Assembly (NCBI GenBank): GCA_013376735.1
Contig: VINJ01000001.1
Span: 124,001 to 188,000, forward strand
Direction of reading: 5' to 3'
DNA length: 64,000 nucleotides
From: a bacterium Scap17
Lineage (GTDB): Bacteria; Pseudomonadota; Gammaproteobacteria; Pseudomonadales; Halomonadaceae
This document shows, in pieces, positions 34,683 to 43,014 of the stretch. How positions within the stretch are numbered: position 1 is the first letter of the stretch; each line of letters opens with the position of its first letter. Below the pieces are notes generated by a model. The model was not told the origin of the DNA. It did no database searches and saw only the letters and a list, made by a program, of their open reading frames with translations. The position numbers and the translations under genes are program-made.

Positions 34683-35120
34683 ATGCCTACGGTCAACCGG
34701 TCTGCCCTGGTGCGGCATTCGGCCCGGGCAATGTTCGATCTGGTCAATGATTTCGAGCGTTATCCCGAATTCCTGTCCGGCTGCAGCAACGCGGAATTGC
34801 TGGAACGTGATGAGGACCATCTCAAGGGCAGGCTCACCCTGTCCAAGGCAGGCATGCAGCAGAGCTTCGTCACGCGCAATGACCTGTATGCCCCCGAGCG
34901 GATAGAGCTGAATCTGGTCGATGGCCCCTTCAAGCGTCTGCAGGGGACCTGGCTGTTCACGCCACTGGGCGAAGATGCCTGCAAGGTCTCGCTCGAGATG
35001 GACTTCGAGTTCAGCAATCGCCTGCTGGGCATGGCGTTCGGCAAGCTGTTCAGCCAGGTCGCCGCTCAGATGGTCGAGGCCTTCACGCGCCGCGCTGACC
35101 AGATCTATACCCAGCGCTGA
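34683..35120 (+). CDS. ratA: RatA/Coq10-type START domain protein
   Basis: A 145-residue SRPBCC-fold protein: MPTVNRSALVRHSARAMFDL, then VNDFERYPEFLSGCSNAELL, and the C-terminal helix LFSQVAAQMVEAFTRRADQ. In E. coli the gene (yfjG) was reported as ribosome association toxin RatA, while homologues bind ubiquinone (COQ10 family), so the physiological role is unsettled. It precedes rnfH and is divergent from smpB, the same block as in E. coli. Confidence 0.92.
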   Translation: MPTVNRSALVRHSARAMFDLVNDFERYPEFLSGCSNAELLERDEDHLKGRLTLSKAGMQQSFVTRNDLYAPERIELNLVDGPFKRLQGTWLFTPLGEDACKVSLEMDFEFSNRLLGMAFGKLFSQVAAQMVEAFTRRADQIYTQR

Positions 35121-35208
35121 CACATGGCCGTTGGCCAGGGTGGAACGCCGCGCAGGTGATATATCGCACAGGTGGTATATAGAAGGTGGCGAGAGCAAAG
35201 GAGCAGAC

Positions 35209-35520
35209 ATGACAGACAGAATCACGGTCGAGGTGGCCTATGCGCTGCCCGACAAGCAGAAGATCGTCTCGCTGGCGGTCGCCCCCGGTACCACGGCGCG
35301 CGAGGCCGTGCGCATGGCACGTCTGGAGCAGCACTTTCCGACGATTGCCGCCGAGGTGTTTCTCGAGGCGGACCTGGGCATCTTCGGCAAGGCGCTGCGC
35401 AAGCCCGATGAGCATGTGCTGGACGCCGGGGATCGGGTCGAGGTCTATCGTGCCTTGATCACCGACCCCAAGCTTGCGCGCAAACGGCGCGCCGACAAGG
35501 CCGCTCGCGCCGGCCAGTAA
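35209..35520 (+). CDS. rnfH: RnfH family ubiquitin-fold protein
   Basis: The protein has 103 residues from the ATG at 35209 after AAAGGAGC. RnfH-family signatures are ITVEVAYALPDKQKIVSLAV, LGIFGKALRKPDEHVLDAGD and RVEVYRALITDPKLARKRRA. It adopts a beta-grasp fold; in E. coli it was called RatB and treated as an antitoxin partner of RatA, but function is unclear. It follows ratA by 88 bases. Confidence 0.92.
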   Translation: MTDRITVEVAYALPDKQKIVSLAVAPGTTAREAVRMARLEQHFPTIAAEVFLEADLGIFGKALRKPDEHVLDAGDRVEVYRALITDPKLARKRRADKAARAGQ

Positions 35521-35540
35521 GACGAGCTGCCAGCGAGAAT

Positions 35541-35584
35541 CAAAAACAGCGGGGCACCTTGAGAGGTGCCCCGCTGTTTTTTCG
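35541..35584. terminator. Bidirectional intrinsic terminator between rnfH and bamE
   Basis: CAAAAACAGCGGGGCACCT and AGGTGCCCCGCTGTTTTTT form a stem of about 16 bp flanked by A and T runs, between convergent genes. Confidence 0.92.
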
Positions 35585-35612
35585 GCTTGTCACTGAGTGA
35601 AGAGGACAGTGA

Positions 35613-36041
35613 TCAGCGCTCTTCAGGCAGGTCGGCTGCGCCTGCCTTGGATTCAGCACGGTTAGGCTGTGCCGCGCGAGGGTCGATGTCCAGGTCCGGC
35701 ACGATGACGGTTTCCTGGTCGATGTCGCCACTCTTGTCGATGTTGGAGAGTGAATCGCCTGCGAAGGTCAACGTCACACGCTTGTTGATGATTTCGCCAT
35801 CCGCTTTCTTGAGGCGATAGACGTAGTCCCAGCTATCCTCACTGAAGGGGGCGGTCAGCAGCGGTGAGCCCATCACGTAGATGACCTGTTCGCGGCTCAT
35901 GCCCGGCTTCAATTGCTCGACCATTTCCGGCTTGATCAGGTTGCCCTGAGGAAGGTCGCGCTTGTAGACGCTTAAGTAGCTGCACCCGGTGAGCAGCGAC
36001 AGGGCGCTGCAAAAGGCGACTGTTTTGATCAAGTTTTGCAT
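35613..36041 (-). CDS. bamE: Outer membrane protein assembly factor BamE (SmpA/OmlA)
   Basis: A 142-residue lipoprotein of the BAM complex. The signal ends in LSLLTGC, so Cys20 is lipidated. The core is KRDLPQGNLIKPEMVEQLKP, GMSREQVIYVMGSPLLTAPF and DSWDYVYRLKKADGE, all canonical. The tail of about 35 residues (DIDPRAAQPNRAESKAGAAD) is longer than in E. coli. It is divergent from fur with 78 bases between, as omlA-fur in pseudomonads. Confidence 0.96.
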   Translation of the reverse strand: MQNLIKTVAFCSALSLLTGCSYLSVYKRDLPQGNLIKPEMVEQLKPGMSREQVIYVMGSPLLTAPFSEDSWDYVYRLKKADGEIINKRVTLTFAGDSLSNIDKSGDIDQETVIVPDLDIDPRAAQPNRAESKAGAADLPEER

Positions 36042-36119
36042 TTGCCCTGAAGATTCCCTATCGTTTTGCCTTGGCCGATCATACCTGATACATCAAGCGA
36101 CTGCGAAGAGTACCCCAGC

Positions 36120-36542
36120 ATGGCCGATCAGAACCATGAACTGCGCAAGGCGGGACTCAAGGTAACCCTACCGCGAGTCAAGATCCTGCAGATCCTCGAG
36201 AAATCGACGGATCGACACCTGAGTGCCGAGGACGTGTACAAGGCGTTGCTTGAGGCTGGCGAAGATGTCGGTCTGGCGACGGTTTATCGTGTTCTCACCC
36301 AGTTTGAAACAGCGGGACTGGTGATGCGTCACAACTTCGATGGCGGTCACGCTGTCTTCGAACTGTCCCAGGAAGAACACCATGACCACATGGTATGTCT
36401 GGACAGCGGCGAGATCATAGAGTTCTGTGATCCCGAGATCGAGCGCCGTCAGCGCGAGATCGTCGAGGAGCATGGCTATGAGCTGGTCGAGCATGCGCTA
36501 GTGCTCTACGTGCGCCCCAAGGGTGACAAGAGCGATAGCTGA
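36120..36542 (+). CDS. fur: Ferric uptake regulator Fur
   Basis: The protein has 140 residues. The DNA-binding winged helix includes LPRVKILQILE and VGLATVYRVLTQFETAGL. Metal ligands include His87-His90 (HHDH). In the loop CLDSGEIIEFCDPEIE the first cysteine is Cys93, but the position of the second structural cysteine of E. coli Fur is Ser96, as in Pseudomonas Fur. It represses iron uptake in iron-replete cells; the siderophore operon at 29008-33326 is a likely target. A 23-bp inverted repeat follows. Confidence 0.97.
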   Translation: MADQNHELRKAGLKVTLPRVKILQILEKSTDRHLSAEDVYKALLEAGEDVGLATVYRVLTQFETAGLVMRHNFDGGHAVFELSQEEHHDHMVCLDSGEIIEFCDPEIERRQREIVEEHGYELVEHALVLYVRPKGDKSDS

Positions 36543-36585
36543 CGCGGGTTGCGTCAGGGATGACCTGGTCGGAGAGCCTTCTCCG

Positions 36586-36635
36586 GCCAGATACACGAAC
36601 GGCCGCCCCTGAGGGCGGCCGTTCGTGTATCTGGC
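36586..36635. terminator. 23-bp perfect inverted repeat between fur and recN
   Basis: Arms 36586-36608 and 36613-36635 are exact complements, from GCCAGATACACGAACGG through CCGCCC, around the loop CTGA. No T run follows either arm. The position between convergent genes suggests a bidirectional terminator, but it is longer than usual. Confidence 0.8.
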
Positions 36636-36748
36636 GTTCATGTTTCCTGAGTCCCTGGCTCTGGCGTTCGTCTTGTTGAGGAGTGTCATTGGACGAATGG
36701 ACGTCGACGACAGCGCATGAACGGCGACGGCGGCTTTGACGACAGTAC

Positions 36749-38419
36749 TCAGTGGCGGCTGTCGGCAGCGCCCAGCATCTCGCGGGCATGGGCGAGGGTC
36801 TGTTCGGAGAGATGAATGCCGCCCAGCATGCGTGCCAGCTCGCGCACGCGGCCGCTGTCATCCAGCAGCGCCATATGCGTGCGGGTCGTGTCCTTCTCGG
36901 CCTGCTTCTCTATATGCAGGTGCTGATGCGCCTGTGCGGCGACCTGCGGCAGGTGAGTGACGGTCAGCACCTGGCCCTTGTCGCCCAGTCGACGCAGCAG
37001 CTGACCGACGATCTCGGCGGTAGCGCCGGAGATGCCGACATCGACTTCATCGAAGACCAGGCTGGGAATGGTCGAGCGACTGGCGGCCACGACCTGGATC
37101 GCCAGCGATACACGCGAGAGCTCGCCGCCTGAGGCGACCTTGGCCAGCGCGCGTGGCGGCTGGCCCGGGTTGGCGCTGATGCGGAAGTGGATACGCTCCA
37201 TGCCTTCGGGCTGCGGGCGCTCCCGCGCCTCGATGGCGACCTCGAAGGTGGCCTTGCCCATGCCGAGGAAGGCCAGCTGGTCCTGGATGTCGCTGGCCAG
37301 CTGTGGGGCGGCGGTGGCGCGTCTGGCGCTCACCTCACTCGCCAGCCCCTTCCAGGCCTCACGACGCTGAGCCACTTCTTCGCGCAAGGCTTCGATGGCC
37401 TCCTCATCGCCACCAAGGCCGTCGAGTTCTTCGCGCAGGCGCTGATGAAGGCCATGCAGCTCGTCCGGCATCACATGATGCTTGCGCGCGATCTGATGGA
37501 TGCGGCTCAGGCGCTCATCGACGAAAGCCAGACGCTCGGGATCGAGTTCGGTGACTTCCACGAAGCGGTGCAGCTCACGCGCGGCTTCCTCTATCTGGAT
37601 GCGCGCTTCCTCGAGCATGCCCAGCGCACTGGCCAGTGAGCCGTGCTCGTTGCCCGGCAGATGCGCCAGGCGCGCCAGGGCCTGGTTGAGGCGAGACAGC
37701 GCACCTTCTTCGTCGTGATCACAGCACTCGGCGGCGGACTGCGCCTCGGCCAGAATCTGCTCGGCATTGGCCAGCGTTTCCTGCTCCTGCTCCAGGGCTT
37801 CCAGTTCCCCTTCGCACAGCGCCAGTTCATCGAGCTCCTCGACCTGGTAGCGCAGCAGCTGGCGGCGCGCTCGTACCTCATCGCCATCATTGCTCATGCG
37901 CTTGAGACGACGATGCGCCTCCTGCCAGTGGCGGAAGTCCTCGCGCAGCTGGGCGGCCTGCGATTCCAGGCCCGCGTATTCATCGAGCTGACGCAGATGC
38001 GTCTCTTCCTTGAGCAGGGAGTGATGGGCGTGCTGGGAGTGGATGTCGATCAGGTGCTCGCCCAGCTCGCGAAGGTCGGCGATGGTGCAGGGCGTGCCGT
38101 TGATCCAGGCCTTTGAGCGGCCGCTGGCGGTGATGACGCGACGCAGCAGGCAGTCGTCGCTGCCCAGTTCGCGTTCATCCAGCCACTGACGGGCGTCGTC
38201 AAGCTCACTGATATCGAAACGCGCGATGAGGTCGGCGCGGTCGGCGCCATGGCGCACGCTGCCGGCATCGGCACGCTCGCCCAGACACAGGCCGAGGGCG
38301 CCGAGCAGGATGGACTTGCCGGCACCGGTCTCGCCGGTGATGGCAGTCATGCCGCGGCGGAAATCGAGTTCCAGCGTTTCGACGATGGCAAAATCTTGGA
38401 TGGCGAGTTGCAGCAGCAT
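36749..38419 (-). CDS. recN: DNA repair protein RecN
   Basis: A 556-residue SMC-like ATPase for double-strand break repair. The ATG at 38419 is fixed by GGAGGT upstream; the frame continues to 38563 but that part is promoter. Walker A is GETGAGKS at residues 29-36, followed by long coiled coils (RLKRMSNDGDEVRARRQLLR region), the signature VASGGELSRVSLAIQV, and Walker B SLVFDEVDVGISG. A LexA-type operator lies about 90 bases upstream. It is divergent from grpE. Confidence 0.96.
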   Translation of the reverse strand: MLLQLAIQDFAIVETLELDFRRGMTAITGETGAGKSILLGALGLCLGERADAGSVRHGADRADLIARFDISELDDARQWLDERELGSDDCLLRRVITASGRSKAWINGTPCTIADLRELGEHLIDIHSQHAHHSLLKEETHLRQLDEYAGLESQAAQLREDFRHWQEAHRRLKRMSNDGDEVRARRQLLRYQVEELDELALCEGELEALEQEQETLANAEQILAEAQSAAECCDHDEEGALSRLNQALARLAHLPGNEHGSLASALGMLEEARIQIEEAARELHRFVEVTELDPERLAFVDERLSRIHQIARKHHVMPDELHGLHQRLREELDGLGGDEEAIEALREEVAQRREAWKGLASEVSARRATAAPQLASDIQDQLAFLGMGKATFEVAIEARERPQPEGMERIHFRISANPGQPPRALAKVASGGELSRVSLAIQVVAASRSTIPSLVFDEVDVGISGATAEIVGQLLRRLGDKGQVLTVTHLPQVAAQAHQHLHIEKQAEKDTTRTHMALLDDSGRVRELARMLGGIHLSEQTLAHAREMLGAADSRH

Positions 38420-38504
38420 GACTACCTCCGAGGGGGCTTTGACGTACGCCGTGCTGGGAAACATCAGCGGACCCGGACTCGATGGGCGGGCTACGGTGTC
38501 GCCA

Positions 38505-38524
38505 TACAGTATGTTTATACAGTG
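38505..38524 (-). promoter_or_regulatory. LexA-type SOS operator of recN
   Basis: TACAGTATGTTTATACAGTG matches the palindromic consensus TACTGTATATATATACAGTA at 16 of 20 positions. On the minus strand it reads CTGTATAAACATACTGTA. E. coli recN also has several imperfect LexA sites. Confidence 0.75.
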
Positions 38525-38603
38525 AGCATGGCTTTTTATACAGCACGTTCGGGTGGCCTTCAATCCATGCCGGGCTCAGTGGGGAGAAAAGCCTGCGGCA
38601 AGG

Positions 38604-38631
38604 CTTGAGAAGCGATGTGCTGTCCCCATAT
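38604..38631 (+). promoter_or_regulatory. Sigma-32 heat-shock promoter of grpE
   Basis: CTTGAGA (38604-38610), a 13-base spacer and CCCCATAT (38624-38631) match the consensus CTTGAAA-N13-CCCCATNT at all but one position. Confidence 0.88.
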
Positions 38632-38794
38632 AGAGGCACTGACACTTTCAGTCGGCAGCAATGGCCTGGCCTTGCTGCCTCTCAAGGCAACTCATGGCCT
38701 GTCTGTCAGCCAGTGCGTGTGATGCTTCGCGACACGCTCAGCAGGCCACGAATAAGGGCAATGGCGCATAGACGCCGCCCCGCAGGAGATCAGC

Positions 38795-39418
38795 ATGGCT
38801 CAGGACCCGCAGACCCCGATGGATGAAGAGCTTCAGCGTGCCGCTCGCGATGCCGAGCCGCAGCCGGAAACGCCGGAAGGTGAAGTGATCGACAACGTGC
38901 TGGATGCCGACGATACCGGCGCCGAAGGCACTCTGGTGGACAACCCGGAGGCTGAGATGCTGGCCGCCCAGGTCGAAGAGCTTGAGCAGGCCGTCAAGGA
39001 AGCCAAGGACCAGGCGCTGCGTGCGGCTGCCGATGCGCAGAACGCGCGCCGTCGTGCCGAGCAGGACGCCGAGAAGGCGCGCAAGTTCGCGCTGGAGAAG
39101 TTCGTCAAGGAAATGCTGCCGGTGGTGGATTCCCTCGAGAAGGCGCTGGAATCCATGTCGGGTGACGAAGCGGCCAAGACCCACGTCGAGGGCATCGAGA
39201 TGACCTTGAAAATGCAGCTGGATGCCCTGAACAAGTCAGGCGTCGAGCAGCTGGATCCGCACGGCGAGCCCTTCGATCCGGAATACCATCAGGCTGTCGC
39301 CATGGTGCCGTCCCCGGACGCGGAGCCGAACAGCGTCATCGACGTGATGCAGAAGGGTTACACCCTCAATGGCCGCCTGGTGCGTCCGGCGATGGTGGCA
39401 GTCAGCAAGGCCTCCTGA
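38795..39418 (+). CDS. grpE: Nucleotide exchange factor GrpE
   Basis: A 207-residue co-chaperone that releases ADP from DnaK. The N-terminus is acidic and disordered; a long helix ([20 protein letters not shown], then [20 protein letters not shown]) leads to the beta domain with [13 protein letters not shown] and the signature [28 protein letters not shown] precedes the ATG. It has its own sigma-32 promoter and is followed by dnaK, 203 bases on, which has a second one. Confidence 0.97.
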   Translation: MAQDPQTPMDEELQRAARDAEPQPETPEGEVIDNVLDADDTGAEGTLVDNPEAEMLAAQVEELEQAVKEAKDQALRAAADAQNARRRAEQDAEKARKFALEKFVKEMLPVVDSLEKALESMSGDEAAKTHVEGIEMTLKMQLDALNKSGVEQLDPHGEPFDPEYHQAVAMVPSPDAEPNSVIDVMQKGYTLNGRLVRPAMVAVSKAS

Positions 39419-39451
39419 GGCCTGCGCGCTCCCAGCGCCCAGTCGGCGTTG

Positions 39452-39509
39452 GATCGCGCCCTGTGGGGGCTCAGGGCGATCCGGCCCGGGAAAATTTGCC
39501 CGGCCGGGT
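39452..39509 (+). other. Two consecutive hairpins between grpE and dnaK
   Basis: GATCGCGCCCTG/CAGGGCGATC (39452-39481) is an imperfect 11-bp stem, followed by CCGGCCCGGG/CCCGGCCGGG (39481-39509) around AAAATTTG. They end directly at the dnaK sigma-32 promoter and may reduce read-through from grpE. Confidence 0.5.
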
Positions 39510-39537
39510 CTTGAAACCCTGACACGCGACCCCATCT
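39510..39537 (+). promoter_or_regulatory. Sigma-32 heat-shock promoter of dnaK
   Basis: CTTGAAA (39510-39516), a 13-base spacer and CCCCATCT (39530-39537) match the heat-shock consensus exactly. Confidence 0.92.
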
Positions 39538-39621
39538 AGAGAAACAAGTTCAGGCACCGACACAAGGTGCCGACATCCAGACTTATCTTTCAGGCTAGCA
39601 ATAGATTCGAGGTATACGATT

Positions 39622-41544
39622 ATGGGACGCATCATCGGTATTGACTTGGGTACTACCAACTCCTGTGTGGCAGTGCTCGACGGCGAGAAAACCAAGGTCA
39701 TCGAAAACGCTGAAGGCGGTCGCACCACACCGTCCATCATCGCTTACACCGACGACAGCGAGATTCTGGTCGGCCAGTCGGCCAAGCGTCAGGCAGTGAC
39801 CAACCCGGAGAACACTCTCTTCGCGGTCAAGCGCCTGATCGGTCGCAAGTTCAAGGATGATGTGGTTCAGAAAGACATCAAGATGGTGCCGTACAAGATT
39901 GTCGAAGCCGACAACGGCGACGCCTGGGTGCAGGTGAAAGACAAGAAGATGGCGCCGCCGCAGATCAGTGCGGAAATCCTCAAGAAGATGAAGAAGACCG
40001 CGGAAGACTACCTCGGTGAAGAAGTCACCGAAGCCGTCATCACCGTGCCGGCCTACTTCAACGATTCCCAGCGTCAGGCGACCAAGGACGCCGGCCGCAT
40101 CGCGGGTCTCGACGTCAAGCGCATCATCAACGAGCCGACTGCCGCAGCTCTCGCCTACGGCATGGACAAGTCCCGTGGTGACAAGACCATCGCGGTCTAC
40201 GACCTGGGCGGCGGTACCTTCGATATCTCTATCATCGAAGTCGCCGACGTCGACGGTGAGACCCAGTTCGAAGTGCTCGCCACCAACGGCGACACCTTCC
40301 TGGGCGGTGAAGATTTCGATATGCACCTGATCAACTACCTGGTTGACCAGTTCAAGGCTGACAGTGGTATCGACCTGTCCGGCGACAACCTCGCCATGCA
40401 GCGTCTGAAGGAAGCCGCCGAGAAGGCCAAGATCGAACTGTCCAGCGCTCAGCAGACCGACGTGAACCTGCCGTACATCACGGCTGACAACACCGGTCCG
40501 AAGCACCTGAACGTCAAGGTGACTCGTTCCAAGCTCGAGTCTCTGGTCGACGACCTGGTCGCACGCTCCCTGAAGCCGTGCCAGACCGCGCTGTCCGACG
40601 CTGGCCTGTCCGCCTCCGAGATCGATGATGTCATCCTGGTCGGTGGTCAGACCCGCATGCCGCTGGTGCAGTCCAAGGTAGCCGAGTTCTTCGGCAAGGA
40701 AGCACGCAAGGACGTCAACCCGGATGAAGCGGTCGCTGTCGGTGCCGGTATCCAGGGCGGCGTGCTGGGCGGCGACGTCAAGGACGTGCTGCTGCTGGAC
40801 GTGACGCCGCTGACCCTCGGTATCGAGACCATGGGTGGCGTGCTGACGCCGCTGATCGAGAAGAACACCACCATCCCGACCAAGAAGTCTCAGGTGTTCT
40901 CCACTGCTGAAGACAACCAAGGCGCGGTGACCATCCACGTCCTGCAGGGTGAGCGCAAGCAGGCCGCGCAGAACAAGTCTCTGGGTCGCTTCGACCTGGC
41001 CGACATTCCGCCGGCACCGCGTGGTGTGCCGCAGATCGAAGTTTCCTTCGACCTGGATGCCAACGGTATCCTGAACGTGTCCGCCAAGGACAAGGCGACC
41101 GGCAAGGAACAGTCCATCGTCATCAAGTCTTCCGGCGGCCTGTCCGACGACGAGATCGAGCAGATGGTGCGCGACGCGGAAGCCAACGCCGACGAAGACA
41201 AGAAGTTCGAGGAAATGGTCCAGCTGCGCAATCAGGCCGACGGCATGATTCACGCGACCAAGAAGACCCTGACCGAAGCCGGTGACAAGGCTGAAGCCAG
41301 CGAGAAGGAAGCCATCGAGACGGCGATCTCCGAGCTGGAAGAAGCCCTGAAAGGCGACGACAAGGATGCGATCCAGGCCAAGCTGGATGCACTGACCGAA
41401 GCGTCCGGCAACCTGGCGCAGAAGCTCTACGCCGAGCAGGGTGCCCAGGGTGAGCAGGCTGCCGACGGTCAGGCTGGCAAGAAGCAGGACGACGACGTGG
41501 TTGACGCCGAGTACGAGGAAGTCAACGACGACAAGAAGTCCTGA
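39622..41544 (+). CDS. dnaK: Chaperone protein DnaK (Hsp70)
   Basis: The protein has 640 residues, the usual length. The ATPase domain begins [17 protein letters not shown] and includes [13 protein letters not shown] and [15 protein letters not shown]; the linker is [15 protein letters not shown], and the substrate domain and helical lid follow. The C-terminus has the acidic EEVNDDKKS end. It works with GrpE and DnaJ in folding and control of sigma-32. Codon use is strongly biased to C/G-ending codons, as in highly expressed genes. Confidence 0.99.
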   Translation: MGRIIGIDLGTTNSCVAVLDGEKTKVIENAEGGRTTPSIIAYTDDSEILVGQSAKRQAVTNPENTLFAVKRLIGRKFKDDVVQKDIKMVPYKIVEADNGDAWVQVKDKKMAPPQISAEILKKMKKTAEDYLGEEVTEAVITVPAYFNDSQRQATKDAGRIAGLDVKRIINEPTAAALAYGMDKSRGDKTIAVYDLGGGTFDISIIEVADVDGETQFEVLATNGDTFLGGEDFDMHLINYLVDQFKADSGIDLSGDNLAMQRLKEAAEKAKIELSSAQQTDVNLPYITADNTGPKHLNVKVTRSKLESLVDDLVARSLKPCQTALSDAGLSASEIDDVILVGGQTRMPLVQSKVAEFFGKEARKDVNPDEAVAVGAGIQGGVLGGDVKDVLLLDVTPLTLGIETMGGVLTPLIEKNTTIPTKKSQVFSTAEDNQGAVTIHVLQGERKQAAQNKSLGRFDLADIPPAPRGVPQIEVSFDLDANGILNVSAKDKATGKEQSIVIKSSGGLSDDEIEQMVRDAEANADEDKKFEEMVQLRNQADGMIHATKKTLTEAGDKAEASEKEAIETAISELEEALKGDDKDAIQAKLDALTEASGNLAQKLYAEQGAQGEQAADGQAGKKQDDDVVDAEYEEVNDDKKS

Positions 41545-41573
41545 GGGATTTCTTGAACGACGTCTGATGACAG

Positions 41574-41608
41574 CGCGGGAGCCTCGTGAAGGCGTCCCGC
41601 GTTGTCGT
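41574..41608 (+). terminator. Attenuator-like hairpin between dnaK and dnaJ
   Basis: CGCGGGAGCCT and AGGCGTCCCGCG form an 11-bp stem with one bulged G and a 5-base loop, followed by TTGTCGTTT. Its position inside the operon would lower dnaJ relative to dnaK. Confidence 0.5.
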
Positions 41609-41713
41609 TTGCATCGGTGGCGCCCTGCGCTAGCCGCGAGCCACCGGTGACAACCGGCATTCCAGAACAGACCGGCAGCCTCAGGCTGCCAGCAATCCAG
41701 GCGGACCTGATCC

Positions 41714-42865
41714 ATGTCCAAGCGTGATTATTACGAAGTGCTTGGTGTCGAGCGTGGCGCCGACACCAAGGACATCAAGAAGGCGTACCGACGCCTGGCC
41801 CAGAAGCATCACCCGGACCGCAACCCGGATGATGAAACCTCGGCCGAGAAGTTCCGGGAAGTCTCTGAAGCCTACGAAGTGCTGTCCGATGCTGACAAGC
41901 GCGCCGCCTATGACCAGTTCGGTCATGCCGGTGTCGATGGTCAGGGCGGCGGCGGCTTCGGTGGCGGCGGCTTTGGCGGTGGTGGTGCCGGCGGCTTCGG
42001 CGATGTGTTCGGCGATGTCTTCGGTGACATCTTCGGTGGCGGCGGTGGTCGTCGCAACCCGAACGCTCCGCAGCGCGGCAGCGACCTGCGTTACAACCTG
42101 GATCTCGATCTGGAATCGGCGGTTGCCGGTACCACGGTCGACATCCGCGTGCCGCGTCTGGCGGCCTGTGACCACTGCGATGGCGATGGTGCCGAGCCGG
42201 GTTCCAGCAAGGAAACCTGCCCGACCTGCAACGGCATGGGCAAGGTGCGCATGCAGCAGGGCTTCTTCGCGGTCGAGCAGGCGTGTCCGACCTGCCACGG
42301 TCGTGGCGAGAAGATCAGCGTGCCGTGCCGCAAGTGTCACGGCGAAGGCCGCGTCCAGGAATCCAAGACCCTCTCGGTCAAGATTCCGCCGGGCGTCGAC
42401 ACCGGCGACCGCATCCGCCTGAACGGCGAAGGCGAAGGCGGTGTCAACGGCGGGCCGTCCGGCGATCTATATGTGCAGGTCAACCTGCGCGAGCACGAGA
42501 TCTTCAAGCGCGATGGTCGTCACCTGCAGTGTGAAGTGCCGATCAGCTTCGTCGATGCGGCGCTGGGTGGTGAGCTTAACGTGCCGACCCTCGACGGACG
42601 TGTCGTGCTGAAGATTCCGGCCGAGACCCAGACCGGCAAGCTGTTCCGTCTGCGCGGCAAGGGCGTCAAGCCGGTGCGCGGCGGCCCCGCGGGGGACCTG
42701 CTGTGCAAGGTGGTCATCGAGACCCCGGTCAGCCTGAATGAAGAGCAGAAGGAGCTGCTGCGTCAGTTCCAGCAGAGCCTTGGTGATACCGGCAAGAGCC
42801 ATTCGCCGAAGGAGAACAGCTTCTTCGATGGCGTGAAGAAGTTCTTCGAAGACATGAAGCCCTAG
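41714..42865 (+). CDS. dnaJ: Chaperone protein DnaJ (Hsp40)
   Basis: The protein has 383 residues. It has a J domain with HPD at residues 33-35, a Gly/Phe region with triplicated [17 protein letters not shown], four zinc motifs ([32 protein letters not shown]), and the C-terminal substrate domain ([17 protein letters not shown]). It stimulates DnaK ATPase. It follows dnaK by 169 bases with a hairpin between them and ends at a strong terminator. Confidence 0.98.
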   Translation: MSKRDYYEVLGVERGADTKDIKKAYRRLAQKHHPDRNPDDETSAEKFREVSEAYEVLSDADKRAAYDQFGHAGVDGQGGGGFGGGGFGGGGAGGFGDVFGDVFGDIFGGGGGRRNPNAPQRGSDLRYNLDLDLESAVAGTTVDIRVPRLAACDHCDGDGAEPGSSKETCPTCNGMGKVRMQQGFFAVEQACPTCHGRGEKISVPCRKCHGEGRVQESKTLSVKIPPGVDTGDRIRLNGEGEGGVNGGPSGDLYVQVNLREHEIFKRDGRHLQCEVPISFVDAALGGELNVPTLDGRVVLKIPAETQTGKLFRLRGKGVKPVRGGPAGDLLCKVVIETPVSLNEEQKELLRQFQQSLGDTGKSHSPKENSFFDGVKKFFEDMKP

Positions 42866-42913
42866 GCATTCGCCTTGCCGTCCGCGGGCCAGCTCCATGG
42901 ATGGCCTTCATGC

Positions 42914-42953
42914 CAGAGAGCCCCGCACTCGACTTGTCGAGTGCGGGGCTCTC
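42914..42953. terminator. Bidirectional terminator after dnaJ
   Basis: AGAGAGCCCCGCACTCGAC and GTCGAGTGCGGGGCTCTC form a stem of about 18 bp with a very small loop. Only a short T tract follows (GCGTTT). It separates dnaJ from the convergent phytase-like gene. Confidence 0.75.
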
Positions 42954-43014
42954 GCGTTTCAGGCTCGGTGGCTCAGCCAGGCAATTCAGCCCAGTAACAC
43001 AGCCCGGGGCATGG

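Larger units (their letters stand above)
38420..38794. promoter_or_regulatory. Divergent SOS and heat-shock control region (recN / grpE)
   Basis: This 375-base region contains the LexA-type site for recN (38505-38524) and a sigma-32 promoter for grpE (38604-38631). A third CTGTATAAA half-site is on the minus strand at about 38535-38543. The remaining bases to the grpE ribosome site (CAGGAGAT) form a leader of about 150 bases with no gene. Confidence 0.7.

Noticed and set aside
34683-35520. ratA-rnfH as a toxin-antitoxin system
   Set aside because: Both genes are conserved core genes in gammaproteobacteria and RatA is a COQ10-type protein; the toxin-antitoxin idea is not supported by the sequence.
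36387-36413. Fur lacking a structural cysteine as a defective regulator
   Set aside because: Ser96 in place of the second cysteine is normal for Pseudomonas-type Fur; the HHDH ligands are intact.
39595-41721. 708-residue open frame on the minus strand across dnaK
   Set aside because: It is the well-known long antisense frame of dnaK created by its codon bias; it has no ribosome site of its own and the plus-strand DnaK is unquestionable.
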